A stretch of 64,000 bases of DNA, from contig JABTUP010000015.1 of the NCBI GenBank assembly GCA_015075325.1, positions 25,381 to 89,380 on the forward strand. Direction: 5' to 3'. The position numbers and the translations under genes are program-made. Shown piece after piece: positions 8,445-17,188 of this stretch (positions are counted from its first letter, which is position 1; the number at the start of each line of letters is the position of its first letter). The stretch is from Flavobacteriales bacterium. Its GTDB lineage: Bacteria; Bacteroidota; Bacteroidia; Flavobacteriales_E; Vicingaceae. The notes beneath the pieces are model-generated. The model worked only from the letters and a program-made list of their open reading frames with translations, did no database searches and was not told where the DNA came from.

Positions 8445-8500
8445 AATACGTATTCGTTTTGCTAAAAAATTACGTATTTTTGTGTAATTAATTACGTATA
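8445..8500. promoter_or_regulatory. Three helically phased TACGTA boxes in a divergent promoter region
   Basis: TACGTA occurs at 8447-8452 (within the perfect 10 bp palindrome AATACGTATT), 8471-8476 and 8493-8498. Start-to-start spacing is 24 and 22 bp, about two helical turns. The second box runs into TATTTTTG (8475-8482), a match to the -7 consensus TAnnTTTG for the rightward gene. The arrangement suggests cooperative binding of a dimeric regulator; the regulator is unknown. Confidence 0.5.
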
Positions 8501-8579
8501 AACACGCAATATCATCATTATTTTTTTATCTGGATTGTTTCATATTAGTGCAAACTTAACTAAAGAATATTTAAATCGT

Positions 8580-11500
8580 ATGATTCCTTTTTTACAAAAT
8601 TTCAAGCCTTTATTTTTAGGGTTTTTATTGTTTTTATCCGCTACAATTACTGCACAAAGTGTTGCTAATTATACAACTTTACGAACAACAGGAATAACCT
8701 ATAATTCTATTGCTACATCAGGAAATGCAATTGATAGTTGGAGAAATAATGCTGCTTTTTCTCAAGACGATAACAGGAGTAATGCAACTGACATTGGGTT
8801 TGATTTTTGGTATAATGGAACAAGATATAATCAGTTTAGTGTTTCAACCAATGGTTATGTCGATTTTTCATCTTCTACTGATGATGGTGGCCCAATTGCT
8901 GATGCTTTTGGCTATGGCAATGCTGCATTTTCTACTACTAATTCAGCAAATCGAACTTATCCTGCATTAGCTCCTTTTTATGATGATATGACTGCTCAAG
9001 GAGGTGTTGATGCACTAGGTAATAGCATAAAATATTTAACAACAGGAACTGCTCCAAACAGAATATTAACCATTGAATGGATTAACATGGCTGTTTATTT
9101 AAACACAACGCCAAGTATAAATTTTCAAGTAAAATTATATGAAACCACAGGAGTAATAGAGTTTAACTATGGAACGATGATTCCTGGTACCGCATCATGG
9201 TCATATACATGTGGTATTAATAGTCAAACTGCATCTAATTCTGCGGCAAATTTAAAAGTACAACAAACGGCAAATAGTAACACATTTAGTAATGCTGTTC
9301 AAAACAATTTAACTACTTTGCCTGCTTCAAATTCTCAAATTACGTTTTCACCACCAGTAACAACTCCTTCGCCAGCAGGAGGTTTAACATTTAACAGCAT
9401 TTCGCAAACTAGTATGCGATTAAATTGGACAAATTGGTGTGCCAATGAAGTTGGTTACGTAATTTATAACTCTACAGACAATGTTAATTTTAATTATGTT
9501 GCACAAGCAGCTGCTAATTCGACCAATTATACCGTAACAGGTTTGTTGCCTGGAACACTTTATTATTGGAGATTATATGCAGTTACAGAAGGTCATTTAA
9601 ATGGAATGATTTCGGGTTCACAAGCAACTAATGCAGCAGGTAATAAAATTTCTACAGGAAATGGTAATTGGAACAATGCCGCTACTTGGTCACCATCGGG
9701 TGTTCCTTCTATCGCTGATAATGTAACCATTCGTAACGGACATACTGTAACCATCAATGCAAATGCATTTTGCAACAATTTAACTGTTGGCGAGGGTTCT
9801 TCTGGAATACTACGTATAGGCAGCAATAATACGGTAAGAAATTTATCTGTAAACAATGATGTAATAATTAATTCAGGAGCACAATTTATTACAAATACAG
9901 GTTCTAATAGAACGCACAATATCAATGTAAATGGGAATATTACGAATAATGGAACACTCAATTTTGCCACTGACTGGAATAGCTTAGCTGATATTACATT
10001 TGGTAAAAATGGAAATCAAACAGTTTCAGGAGCTGGTGCAACTACTCATTTCAATAAAATTGTATTAAGCATGGGCTCATCAGTAAACAATGTTCTTGAT
10101 GTTTCTTCTTCAAATTTTAGTGTTGCTGCAACTAACTTTTTAACCTTAAATAGCGGAACATTTAAATTCTCTTCTGCTGCAACAGTATCATTAACTCCTT
10201 TTACAGCTTTAGCTACGATAAATAATAATTCAGGAATCGAATGCAACAGTTCTTCAACAACTTGGTCATTTCCTGCTGGAATTTCTTTGTATGGAAATTT
10301 AATTGTAAGAAGCGGTGTTGTTAATGTTGGCGATGCAGCAAATGAAAATGTTGCTTCTAATGGTGGTGTATTTCAAATTTTTGGAGGAACTGTAAATATT
10401 GCAGGGCAATACTATTCTTCAAACATTAACACACTTGCAAAATTTTCAATTTCAGGAGGAACACTAACATTGCCAACAATAGGTAGCACATCAACTACCA
10501 TTGCACCTTTCCATATTGATGGTGCTGGCTCAACCTTTAACATGAGTGGAGGCACTATTATTATTCAACGTGAAGGAGGTACTGGAGCTCAAAATTTGGG
10601 TTATACGGTTTTAAACATTTCAAATAGTGCTGTTACAGGAGGTGTGTTGCAAATTGGAAATTCTTTAACTCCAGCAAATCAAATTATTTACATTAATTCT
10701 AGTGCAAGAGTTGGAGCGTTATTGGTAAATAGTGCTAACGCAATAGCACAACTAAATACCAACTCTTTAACAATAACAAATGATGTTACCATTAACTCGG
10801 GAGGGTTAAATGCAAACAATTTAAACTTAACCTTAGGCGGGAATTGGTTAGATAATGGAACTTTTACTCCAGGTACAGGAACAGTCACCTTTAATGGGGC
10901 CAACCAAAGTATTACAAAAACAACAGGAGAAACTTTTAATAACCTAACATTGAGTGGTTCGGGAATCAAAACTTTAGGGGGAAATGTTTCTACAAATGGG
11001 AACTTAACCATAAATAGCAACGCAATTTTAGACATCACTTCAAGCAACTATAATGTAAATATTGGAAGAAATTGGATAAACAATGGAACCTTTTTAGCCC
11101 AAAATGGAACTGTAACCTTTAACGGAACAGTTGCTCAAACAATAGGAGGAACAACCATTACCAATTTCAATAATATAACTTTAAACAATGCTGCTGGTGC
11201 AAGCTTAACCAATGCTCAAAATTTAATTGGAACACTCACATTATCTGTTGGAACTTTTGCAACCAATAGCCAAACTTTTACCTTATTGTCTGATATTAAT
11301 GGAACAGCTAGAATAGCTGCAATTCCTGCTGGAGCTGATATTACAGGAAATATTACCATGCAAAGATACATTGGTGCAGGAGCAACCAATTGGCGTTTTT
11401 TAACTACAGCGGTTCAAGGTACAACCATTGCCGATTGGACTGACGATTTTATTATGAGTGGATTTACTGGTAGTCAGTTTCCTGACTGGCCTTCTGCTTC

Positions 11501-13160
11501 AAATCCGTGGCCAAGCATTTACTTTTATGATGAAACTGTTGCTGGAATTCAAGATAACGGTTATGTTGCAGCATCAAATACTACTAATACAATCAATCCT
11601 GGTCAAGGTTTGTGGGTTTGGAGTGGAGATACCATTACTGGAACCCAACCTTTTACGGTTGATGTTGTTGGACCAACAAATAAAGGAAACATTAATTTGC
11701 CAGTTTCTTATACAAGTTCTGGAAGCCCTGCTGACGATGGCTGGAACATGGTTGGAAATCCTTATCCTAGCACCATTGATTGGGATTCGCCAAATTGGAC
11801 AAAATCGAACATTAATCAGGCAATTTATATTTGGAATCCTCAAAATCAACAATTTGCTTCTTATGTTTTTGGTATTGGAACTAACGGAGGCTCGCGTTAC
11901 ATTGCTTCATCACAAGCATTTTGGGTTCAAGCAAATGGTGTTTCACCAAGCGTTCAAATTACAGAAAATTGTAAATCAGCAGTAAATCAAGCTTTTATTC
12001 GTGATGCTGTTGCTAATCAACAATTGTTGACTTTTAGTGTACAAAAAGGAACAAAAACTGATGAAGCAGTTTTAAGATTTATTGATGGTGCTACAGCAAA
12101 TTTTGATGCCAATTTTGATGCATTAAAATTAACAAGTTCTGATGTAGATATGCCATATATTTCATTGATAAACGACAGTTCGGAACTTTCGATTAATAGC
12201 TTCGATATTGGACAACAACTTTCGATGCCAATAAAAGTATTGGCTTCAAGTAGTGGTTTAATTACCATGAGTTTTAGTAAAAATAATTTAATTGATTTAT
12301 CGTGTGCTACATTAGAAGATTTGCATACTGGAGTTAAAACTGATGTAATTGCAAATAATACTTATTCGTTCTTTCATACTGACACAACAACTTCTGCTCG
12401 ATTTATTCTGCACTTATGGAACAATAAAACAAAAGAAGTTGTAAATCCTACTTGCTTTGAATCTTCAAACGGTGAAATTATTGCTTTAAATTCTGGAAAT
12501 GGACCATGGACATTTAACTTGACAAATGACAATGGGACTGTTGCATCTTTTAATTCTACAAATGATACAACTGTTATAAATGCACTATCGGCAGGAACTT
12601 ATTATTTAGAAATAACCGACCAATCATTGTCTTGTGGTTCATCAGTAGATACCATTTTGATTGAAAATCCTACTCCTGTTTTAATTGGTTCAATTTTAAC
12701 AAATGCAAGTGGTGTTTCAGCAAATGATGGATCAATTGATTTAACAGTAGTTGGTGGTACAAGTCCATATCAGTTTAACTGGAGTAATAGTGAAACAACA
12801 GAAGATTTAATAAATCTGTCAGCAGGAAATTATACTGTTGAGGTAACAGATGCAAATGGATGTATTTCAACCGAAACTTTTACTCTTGATTTTGCAACAA
12901 GTTTAGCAGAACTCAATAACAAAAGCTCTGTTGTTGTTTATCCAACTCCTGCAAAAGAGTTTATTTCATTCGAAGGAAAAGAATTAAATGGTGCTACTTT
13001 AACCTTAGTTTCTGTTAGCGGACAAGTGGTTTTAACCAGAAACTTTACTTCAACTAAAGAAACGATTAATGTTTCTAATTTACAAACTGGAATATACTAT
13101 TATGAGTTGATGAACAATGATGCTAAAACTCAAGGTAAATTAATTATAGTAAACGATTAA
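8580..13160 (+). CDS. Giant secreted multidomain T9SS type A cargo protein
   Basis: The ATG at 8580 is chosen over an upstream in-frame TTG because it opens directly into a signal peptide (cleavage near ITAQS, about residue 27), giving 1526 residues. Order of parts: an N-terminal beta domain; a fibronectin type III-like domain (about 262-340, with TSMRLNWTNW and LYYWRLYAVTEG); a G8-like segment (about 360-440, WSPSGVPSIADNVTIRNGHT); and a long Asn/Thr-rich beta-solenoid. The solenoid has repeats around NWxxNGTFxxGTVTFNG (about 740-890). Then come a region with GWNMVGNPYPSTIDW, an SprB-type repeat (about 1370-1437) and the type A sorting domain (about 1450-1526). It is likely exported by type IX secretion and anchored at the surface, perhaps as an adhesin. 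Its stop overlaps the pyrC stop. Confidence 0.92.
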   Translation: MIPFLQNFKPLFLGFLLFLSATITAQSVANYTTLRTTGITYNSIATSGNAIDSWRNNAAFSQDDNRSNATDIGFDFWYNGTRYNQFSVSTNGYVDFSSSTDDGGPIADAFGYGNAAFSTTNSANRTYPALAPFYDDMTAQGGVDALGNSIKYLTTGTAPNRILTIEWINMAVYLNTTPSINFQVKLYETTGVIEFNYGTMIPGTASWSYTCGINSQTASNSAANLKVQQTANSNTFSNAVQNNLTTLPASNSQITFSPPVTTPSPAGGLTFNSISQTSMRLNWTNWCANEVGYVIYNSTDNVNFNYVAQAAANSTNYTVTGLLPGTLYYWRLYAVTEGHLNGMISGSQATNAAGNKISTGNGNWNNAATWSPSGVPSIADNVTIRNGHTVTINANAFCNNLTVGEGSSGILRIGSNNTVRNLSVNNDVIINSGAQFITNTGSNRTHNINVNGNITNNGTLNFATDWNSLADITFGKNGNQTVSGAGATTHFNKIVLSMGSSVNNVLDVSSSNFSVAATNFLTLNSGTFKFSSAATVSLTPFTALATINNNSGIECNSSSTTWSFPAGISLYGNLIVRSGVVNVGDAANENVASNGGVFQIFGGTVNIAGQYYSSNINTLAKFSISGGTLTLPTIGSTSTTIAPFHIDGAGSTFNMSGGTIIIQREGGTGAQNLGYTVLNISNSAVTGGVLQIGNSLTPANQIIYINSSARVGALLVNSANAIAQLNTNSLTITNDVTINSGGLNANNLNLTLGGNWLDNGTFTPGTGTVTFNGANQSITKTTGETFNNLTLSGSGIKTLGGNVSTNGNLTINSNAILDITSSNYNVNIGRNWINNGTFLAQNGTVTFNGTVAQTIGGTTITNFNNITLNNAAGASLTNAQNLIGTLTLSVGTFATNSQTFTLLSDINGTARIAAIPAGADITGNITMQRYIGAGATNWRFLTTAVQGTTIADWTDDFIMSGFTGSQFPDWPSASNPWPSIYFYDETVAGIQDNGYVAASNTTNTINPGQGLWVWSGDTITGTQPFTVDVVGPTNKGNINLPVSYTSSGSPADDGWNMVGNPYPSTIDWDSPNWTKSNINQAIYIWNPQNQQFASYVFGIGTNGGSRYIASSQAFWVQANGVSPSVQITENCKSAVNQAFIRDAVANQQLLTFSVQKGTKTDEAVLRFIDGATANFDANFDALKLTSSDVDMPYISLINDSSELSINSFDIGQQLSMPIKVLASSSGLITMSFSKNNLIDLSCATLEDLHTGVKTDVIANNTYSFFHTDTTTSARFILHLWNNKTKEVVNPTCFESSNGEIIALNSGNGPWTFNLTNDNGTVASFNSTNDTTVINALSAGTYYLEITDQSLSCGSSVDTILIENPTPVLIGSILTNASGVSANDGSIDLTVVGGTSPYQFNWSNSETTEDLINLSAGNYTVEVTDANGCISTETFTLDFATSLAELNNKSSVVVYPTPAKEFISFEGKELNGATLTLVSVSGQVVLTRNFTSTKETINVSNLQTGIYYYELMNNDAKTQGKLIIVND

Positions 13161-13182
13161 CGATTAAAAGTTAATCGTTTAC
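13149..13182. terminator. Bidirectional terminator-like hairpin spanning two overlapping stop codons
   Basis: GTAAACGATTAA (13149-13160) pairs with TTAATCGTTTAC (13171-13182), a 12 bp stem with a 10 nt loop. An alternative shorter stem, CGATTAA/TTAATCG, exists within it. The convergent genes ending here share the four bases TTAA (13157-13160) as their stops, so the stem lies partly inside both coding regions. Confidence 0.6.
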
Positions 13183-14503
13183 CTCTGTAGTTTTCATCAA
13201 ATATTCCGTTGTTATAAACTAACGAACCATTTACAAAAGTTTGTAATATTTTACTTTTAAAGGTGTTTCCTTCAAAAGGCGACCACCCGCATTTGTATAA
13301 AATATTCGATTTTTCTACAGTCCAAGGATTATTTAAATCTACTATAACAAAATCAGCAAAATAGCCTTCACGAATATAGCCTCTGTTTTCTATTTGAAAA
13401 CAATCAGCAACAGCATGACTCATTTTCTCAACTATCTTTTCTAAGCTAATTTTACCATTGTGGTAATGCTCCAACATAGCAACTAAAGCATGTTGAACCA
13501 ATGGACCTCCCGAAGGGGCTTCAAAATACAATTTTTGTTTTTCTTCAAAAGTATGGGGAGCGTGATCAGTAGCTATTACGTCAATTGTATTATCCAAAAC
13601 TGCTTGCAAGATTGCATCTCTATCAGAAGCTTTTTTTACTGCAGGATTCCATTTGATGAAGTTGCTTTTGGTTTTGTAATCCTCATCCGAAAACCATAAA
13701 TGATGAACACATGCTTCGGCAGTAATTCTTTTTTCTTTTAATGGAGTTTTATTTTCTAAAAGCTCTAGTTCCTTTGCAGTTGACAAATGGAAAAGATGAA
13801 AACGAGTGTTATGTTTCTTCGCCAACTGTATAGCAAATGATGATGATTTGTAACAAGCTTCTTCACTTCTAATTTCGGGATGACAAGTTACAGGAATGTT
13901 TTCTCCATATTTTTCCTTATAAGCAGCCATGTTGTTCCTAATAGTGGTTTCATCTTCGCAATGAGCAGCAATTAATAATTTACATTTTGAGAATAATTCC
14001 TCTAAAGTTTTTGGGTTATCTACCAACATATTTCCTGTTGAAGAACCCATAAAAACTTTTACGCCACAAACTGTTTTTGGGTCTGTTTTAAGCACTTCTT
14101 CAATATTATCGTTTGATGCTCCCATGTAAAATGAATAGTTGGCATAAGAAGTTTTCTCGGCAATATCGTATTTGTCTTGCAATAACTCTTGAGTAAGTGT
14201 GTTTGGAATGGTATTTGGCATCTCCATAAAAGTTGTAATTCCTCCTGCAACAGCAGCTCTCGATTCGGTTTGAATAGTGGCTTTATGGGTTAATCCTGGC
14301 TCGCGAAAATGTACTTGGTCATCAATTGCACCTGGCAATAGGTAATTTCCTTTGATGTCAATTAGTTGGTTTTTTGATTCAAAAGATGATATATCATCGT
14401 CGTACTTAAAAACTTTAGCGATACGCTCATTTTCAATCAAAATATGACCAGAAAAGATTGTCCCTTCGTTAACAATTTTGGCATTTTTCAGTAAAGTTCC
14501 CAT
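13157..14503 (-). CDS. pyrC: Dihydroorotase (pyrimidine biosynthesis)
   Basis: The 448-residue amidohydrolase is of the long dihydroorotase class, cyclising carbamoyl-aspartate to dihydroorotate. Visible are PGAIDDQVHFREPGLTHKAT (about 55-74), the lysine that would be carboxylated in GVKVFMGSSTGN, the metal His in AHCEDE and in FHLFHLST, and the catalytic Asp in IATDHAPHTFEEK. The usual metal-binding HxH is QxH here (DDQVH), which I recall as common in Bacteroidota homologues. The C-terminus is complete and overlaps the convergent giant gene by 4 bp. An allantoinase-like or hydantoinase-like relative is the alternative but fits less well. Confidence 0.93.
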   Translation of the reverse strand: MGTLLKNAKIVNEGTIFSGHILIENERIAKVFKYDDDISSFESKNQLIDIKGNYLLPGAIDDQVHFREPGLTHKATIQTESRAAVAGGITTFMEMPNTIPNTLTQELLQDKYDIAEKTSYANYSFYMGASNDNIEEVLKTDPKTVCGVKVFMGSSTGNMLVDNPKTLEELFSKCKLLIAAHCEDETTIRNNMAAYKEKYGENIPVTCHPEIRSEEACYKSSSFAIQLAKKHNTRFHLFHLSTAKELELLENKTPLKEKRITAEACVHHLWFSDEDYKTKSNFIKWNPAVKKASDRDAILQAVLDNTIDVIATDHAPHTFEEKQKLYFEAPSGGPLVQHALVAMLEHYHNGKISLEKIVEKMSHAVADCFQIENRGYIREGYFADFVIVDLNNPWTVEKSNILYKCGWSPFEGNTFKSKILQTFVNGSLVYNNGIFDENYRGKRLTFNR

Positions 14504-14528
14504 GTTTTATAGTTTAAATCATTTTTTC

Positions 14529-14657
14529 GCCACAGATTACACAGATTTTCACAGATTATAACCACGCCAGAGGCGTGGCGGCTAAATTTGTGAAATTTTA
14601 AGATTAAATAAATTAAATCTGTGCAAAAAATCTGTGCAAATTTGTGAAATCTGTGGC
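14529..14657. repeat. Palindromic intergenic element built of CACAGATT units
   Basis: The left arm has CACAGATT three times (14531, 14540, 14550). The right arm has its complement AATCTGTG three times (14616, 14629, 14648). The outermost GCCACAGATT/AATCTGTGGC is a perfect 10 bp inverted pair. In the middle lies a GC-rich hairpin CCACGCC-aga-GGCGTGG (14562-14578). The element fills most of the 236 bp gap between pyrC and rlmN; a small GGGGT/ACCCC hairpin follows at about 14684-14700. No coding potential is credible. Confidence 0.8.
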
Positions 14658-14739
14658 ATATTTTAGTTATCTGTTTTAAAGTAGGGGTTTCAGCTACCCC
14701 CAAATACCATGTGTTAAATTATTTAAGATAGAATTCACG

Positions 14740-15792
14740 TTAATTTACTGCTTTGTTTTTATTAGCCAACTGACCACAAGCGGCGTCAATATCTTTTCCT
14801 CTGCTTCGGCGAACATTTACTACCAAGTTGCATTTTTCTTCCAAAAACTGAGCAAATTCATCTGTTTTTTTGCTGTCGGCTTTTTCAAATTGAGCATTAT
14901 CAATAGGGTTGTATTCTATAATGTTTATTTTACAAGGCACTTTTTTACAAAATTTGGCAAGGTTGCGAGCATCTTGTAAACTGTCGTTAAAATCTTTAAA
15001 AATGATGTATTCAAAAGTTACTCGAGCACCTGTTTTTTCATGATAGTATTGTAGTGCTTCGCCTAATGCTTCTAACGAATTGGTTTCATTTATGGGCATA
15101 ATTTTACTACGTTGCTCATCTGTTGCAGCGTGTAATGAAAGTGCAAGATTAAATTTTACTTGGTCGTCGCCCAATTTCATAATCATTTTTGCAATTCCGG
15201 CAGTAGAAACCGTAATACGTTTTGGCGACATGCCCAAGCCTTCTTCAGAAGAAATTAACTCAACCGATTTTAATACATTGCTGTAATTTAATAGTGGTTC
15301 GCCCATTCCCATATACACAATGTTGGTAAGCGGAGTTTTATAGTGTTCTTCTGCTTGTTTTTTGATAAGTGCAACTTGGTCAAAAATTTCGTCGGCATCA
15401 ATATTTCTTAATCGCTCTAGTTTTCCTGTTGCACAAAATGCACAAGTTAAACTACAACCCACTTGTGATGAAATACAAGCTGTCATTCGAGTTTTAGAAG
15501 GAATCAAAACTCCTTCCGTGATTTTTCCATCGTGTAAACGAAAAGCGTTTTTAATGGTTTTATCCGAACTAATTTGTTGTTCGGCAATGGTTACGGTGAT
15601 TAAAACAAAATGTTTTTTGAGTAGATCTTTAATTGACGTTGAAATGTTGTTCATTTCATCGAAACTTGAAACTTGTTTTTTCCATAACCATTCGTAAACT
15701 TGATTGGCTCTAAATGGTTTTTCGTTGTATTCAACAAAGAAATTACGAAGTTCTTCTTTGGATAAACTTTTAATATTTGGTAATGCAGTCAT
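14740..15792 (-). CDS. rlmN: 23S rRNA (adenine-2503-C2)-methyltransferase RlmN
   Basis: The 350-residue radical SAM enzyme has the CxxxCxxC cluster in CSLTCAFCATG (about residues 117-127). MGMGEPLLN and the SLHA motif form the active site region. The second catalytic cysteine is in DIDAACGQLANK near the C-terminus. It methylates C2 of A2503 in 23S rRNA, and in several bacteria also A37 of some tRNAs. Length is normal. It follows the M23 peptidase gene with a 62 bp gap and reads in the same direction. Confidence 0.97.
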   Translation of the reverse strand: MTALPNIKSLSKEELRNFFVEYNEKPFRANQVYEWLWKKQVSSFDEMNNISTSIKDLLKKHFVLITVTIAEQQISSDKTIKNAFRLHDGKITEGVLIPSKTRMTACISSQVGCSLTCAFCATGKLERLRNIDADEIFDQVALIKKQAEEHYKTPLTNIVYMGMGEPLLNYSNVLKSVELISSEEGLGMSPKRITVSTAGIAKMIMKLGDDQVKFNLALSLHAATDEQRSKIMPINETNSLEALGEALQYYHEKTGARVTFEYIIFKDFNDSLQDARNLAKFCKKVPCKINIIEYNPIDNAQFEKADSKKTDEFAQFLEEKCNLVVNVRRSRGKDIDAACGQLANKNKAVN

Positions 15793-15813
15793 TTGTATGC
15801 AAAGTTAAGTAAA

Positions 15814-15850
15814 GAAGTTGGAAGTTAGAAGCCAGAAGTTTTAAGGCTTC
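15814..15850. repeat. GAAGTTN heptamer repeats with a small hairpin
   Basis: Four tandem heptamers (GAAGTTG, GAAGTTA, GAAGCCA, GAAGTTT) run from 15814 to 15841. GAAGCC (15828-15833) can pair with GGCTTC (15845-15850). The repeat lies between the M23 peptidase and rlmN. It could act as a weak transcript end for the M23 gene. Confidence 0.45.
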
Positions 15851-15854
15851 CAAT

Positions 15855-17102
15855 CTATTTTTTAATAACCACCTCTTCAAACTTTTTGTTGTTCTCTTTA
15901 AGAACGATTTCAAAACTATCCTTGAATTGTTTTTGAATAGGTTCTGCTGTTGGAAAGTCTTCTTTAAGGTGATTGGTTTGTTTTCCGTTTTTCCAAAATC
16001 GATAGCAAACATGTGGGCCTGTTGCTAAACCAGTGCTTCCCACATAGCCAATCACATCACCTTGTTTAACTTTTTCGCCTGTTTTAACTGCTCGTTTGCT
16101 CATGTGCAAATATTGTGTGGTGTAGGTGCTGTTGTGGCGTATTTTTACATAGTTTCCATTAAAAACACCATGCGACGATTCTACAACTACTCCATTACCA
16201 GTTGCTAAAATTGGAGTCCCTTTTGGAGCGGCATAATCGGTTCCTAAATGGGCTTTGTTAATTTTTTGTACAGGATGAAATCGTTTCATGGTAAATCCAG
16301 AAGTTAATCGCCCAAATTTTAAGGGCGATTTTAAAAAAGCTTTTTTTACACTGTTTGCTTTTTCATCAAAATAATCGCCAATGCCATTTTGCTCAAAATA
16401 ATGACCCTGAAATTCTTTGCCAGAATGATTAAAATGTGCGGCTATTATTTTCCCTAAACCAACTGATTTATCGTCAACAAATTTTTCTTCATAAATTACC
16501 TTAAACGAATCGTCTTTTTGAATTCTGTAAAAATCGATAGTCCATGCAAAAATGTTAGACAATTCAATAGCCAAAACAGGAGAAATGTTCGCATCTTGAA
16601 GGGTTTTATAAAGCGACGAAGAAATTACTCCTGAGGCTGTTCTAATTTCAGTTTTAATGGGTCGTTTTTGCTTGTAAACATGAATGGAATCGCGCAAATC
16701 GAAAACCACATATTCAATAGAATTAGGCTCGTAAATAAAACATTGAGCATTGTTTAGAGAATCCTTCGAGCAGAAAAAGGTATATTTTTTTCCTGCTATA
16801 AAATTTCGTTCAATGTCGTAAACTCCTTTTGATTTATTAACCATTTCAAAAATTTGCTGCTGAGGAATATTAAATTTCAAAAGTAAATTGGTGATAATTT
16901 CATTGGGTTGAATTTCTCCTTTGTGTATAGAAAAAGTATCAGTTCTTATTCCAAATTCGAAAGTTGGCTCAGGAATACTATCTTTTATGGGCACTTCGAC
17001 AGTAGATGAATTTGGTATAACAAACTGATTTACAAAGTACACTGATAATGTAACGGTTAAAACTGCACTAACTATAAGGATAATTTTATTTTTCTTTTGC
17101 AT
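15855..17102 (-). CDS. M23 family metallopeptidase (cell-wall endopeptidase)
   Basis: The 415-residue protein has an N-terminal membrane anchor (about 7-30). A LysM/OapA-like region follows (about 60-150, with ITNLLLKFNIPQQQIFEM). The C-terminal M23 domain has the zinc ligands H285 and D289 in HLGTDYAAPKGTP and the GPHVCYRFW motif in place of the more common GPHLHFE. It is expected to cut peptide cross-links in peptidoglycan from the periplasm. GPHVCYRFW is common in Bacteroidota versions, so activity is not excluded. The preceding DUF3108 gene is separated by a terminator, so this gene probably has its own promoter. Confidence 0.93.
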   Translation of the reverse strand: MQKKNKIILIVSAVLTVTLSVYFVNQFVIPNSSTVEVPIKDSIPEPTFEFGIRTDTFSIHKGEIQPNEIITNLLLKFNIPQQQIFEMVNKSKGVYDIERNFIAGKKYTFFCSKDSLNNAQCFIYEPNSIEYVVFDLRDSIHVYKQKRPIKTEIRTASGVISSSLYKTLQDANISPVLAIELSNIFAWTIDFYRIQKDDSFKVIYEEKFVDDKSVGLGKIIAAHFNHSGKEFQGHYFEQNGIGDYFDEKANSVKKAFLKSPLKFGRLTSGFTMKRFHPVQKINKAHLGTDYAAPKGTPILATGNGVVVESSHGVFNGNYVKIRHNSTYTTQYLHMSKRAVKTGEKVKQGDVIGYVGSTGLATGPHVCYRFWKNGKQTNHLKEDFPTAEPIQKQFKDSFEIVLKENNKKFEEVVIKK

Positions 17103-17129
17103 GCCTCAATTTTGGATGCATAAAAATAA

Positions 17130-17151
17130 GGCGTTGAATTGCTTCAACGCC
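17130..17151 (-). terminator. Intrinsic terminator after the DUF3108 gene
   Basis: GGCGTTGAA (17130-17138) and TTCAACGCC (17143-17151) form a 9 bp stem with a 4 nt loop. Reading on the minus strand the hairpin is followed by TTATTTTTATG. It lies between the DUF3108 stop and the M23 start. Confidence 0.82.
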
Positions 17152-17188
17152 CTATAAAATATATTGTTTTAAACAAATTAATGTTAAA

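Noticed and set aside
9593..12268. Several long frames on the minus strand and in other frames within the giant T9SS gene
   Set aside because: They are shadows of a repetitive, Asn/Thr/Gly-rich coding sequence; no signal peptides or motifs fit.
14488..14703. 71-codon minus-strand frame between pyrC and rlmN
   Set aside because: It lies within the palindromic CACAGATT element and overlaps the pyrC start.
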